Of a stretch of DNA of 32,703 bases, positions 32,650 to 32,703 are shown one piece after another. The first letter of the stretch is position 1. Every line of letters starts with the position of its first letter. A program made the position numbers and the translations under genes. The notes below the pieces were generated by a model. The model did not search any database, was not told where the DNA came from, and saw only the letters and a program-made list of their open reading frames with translations. This stretch comes from Bacteroidia bacterium (GTDB taxonomy: Bacteria > Bacteroidota > Bacteroidia > Bacteroidales > CAJPTX01): positions 1-32,703 of the forward strand of contig CAJPTC010000030.1 in NCBI GenBank assembly GCA_905373475.1. Reading direction: 5' to 3'.

Positions 32650-32703
32650 GATACTGTCCCAAAAAAGTGTGTAAGCTTCAAAATTCAGAACTTTGAAAAA
32701 GTT
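32650..32703. mobile_element. Possible insertion-sequence terminus at the right edge
   Basis: The bases from 32650 begin GATACTGTCCCAAAAAAGTG then TGTAAG, which resembles terminal inverted repeats of some IS256-type elements. The likeness is from memory, and no transposase coding sequence is in view because the window ends 54 bases later. The rest of the stretch 32449-32649 shows no gene. Confidence 0.3.

Overview
The window looks like chromosomal DNA from a member of the Bacteroidota, most likely order Bacteroidales and perhaps near Porphyromonadaceae. Three things point there. First, it carries families largely confined to that phylum: a GIN-domain DUF2807 protein, DUF4783, DUF4831, a DUF5103 type IX secretion plug protein, and a PF09820 AAA-ATPase-like protein. 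Second, it has several short lipoproteins. Third, there are promoter elements of the Bacteroidota type (TTTG, about 19-20 bases, then TAnnTTTG), clearest before the genes at 10522 and 17749. No tRNA, rRNA, CRISPR array or complete mobile element was seen.

Layout. At 1-3.0 kb are a PF09820 fragment at the left edge, rsmG overlapping an ECF sigma factor gene, and a divergent GIN-domain surface protein. At 3.1-10.1 kb a long minus-strand block encodes a DUF4783 protein, an M20 amidohydrolase, a DUF4831 protein, 6-phosphofructokinase, a 44-residue lipoprotein, the type IX secretion plug protein and a NamZ-type exo-muramidase. At 10.5-15.7 kb on the plus strand, a chemoreceptor, a solitary thiH and a second (Cache-type) chemoreceptor follow one another. 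At 15.8-27.1 kb on the minus strand are a DUF2520 protein with a TlpA-like lipoprotein, a run of nitroreductase-rbfA-methyltransferase-LolE-like permease, gcvP, a class I aminotransferase, and two secreted proteins (BspA-like, and one ending in a TonB-plug-like segment). At 27.3-30.6 kb on the plus strand are a third chemoreceptor, a diacylglycerol-kinase-family lipid kinase and a small unknown protein. A fourth chemoreceptor lies on the minus strand at 30.7-32.4 kb, and a possible insertion-sequence end lies at the right edge.

The housekeeping genes are ordinary (ribosome maturation, glycolysis, glycine cleavage, envelope lipoprotein trafficking). The unusual part is four methyl-accepting chemotaxis proteins within 22 kb with no cheA, cheW, cheR, cheB or flagellar gene in view. 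By manual comparison with E. coli Tsr recalled from memory, all four have the same shortened signalling hairpin, consistent with the 34-heptad class, so they may feed one array. Two of them share a 123-bp identical block in opposite orientation, flanked by sequence with many synonymous differences, which looks like recent gene conversion. The Cache receptor lacks a normally conserved tip glutamate and clear methylation sites. I did not find a wholly new enzyme system; the chemoreceptor set is the best candidate for an undescribed sensory system in a probably non-flagellated lineage.
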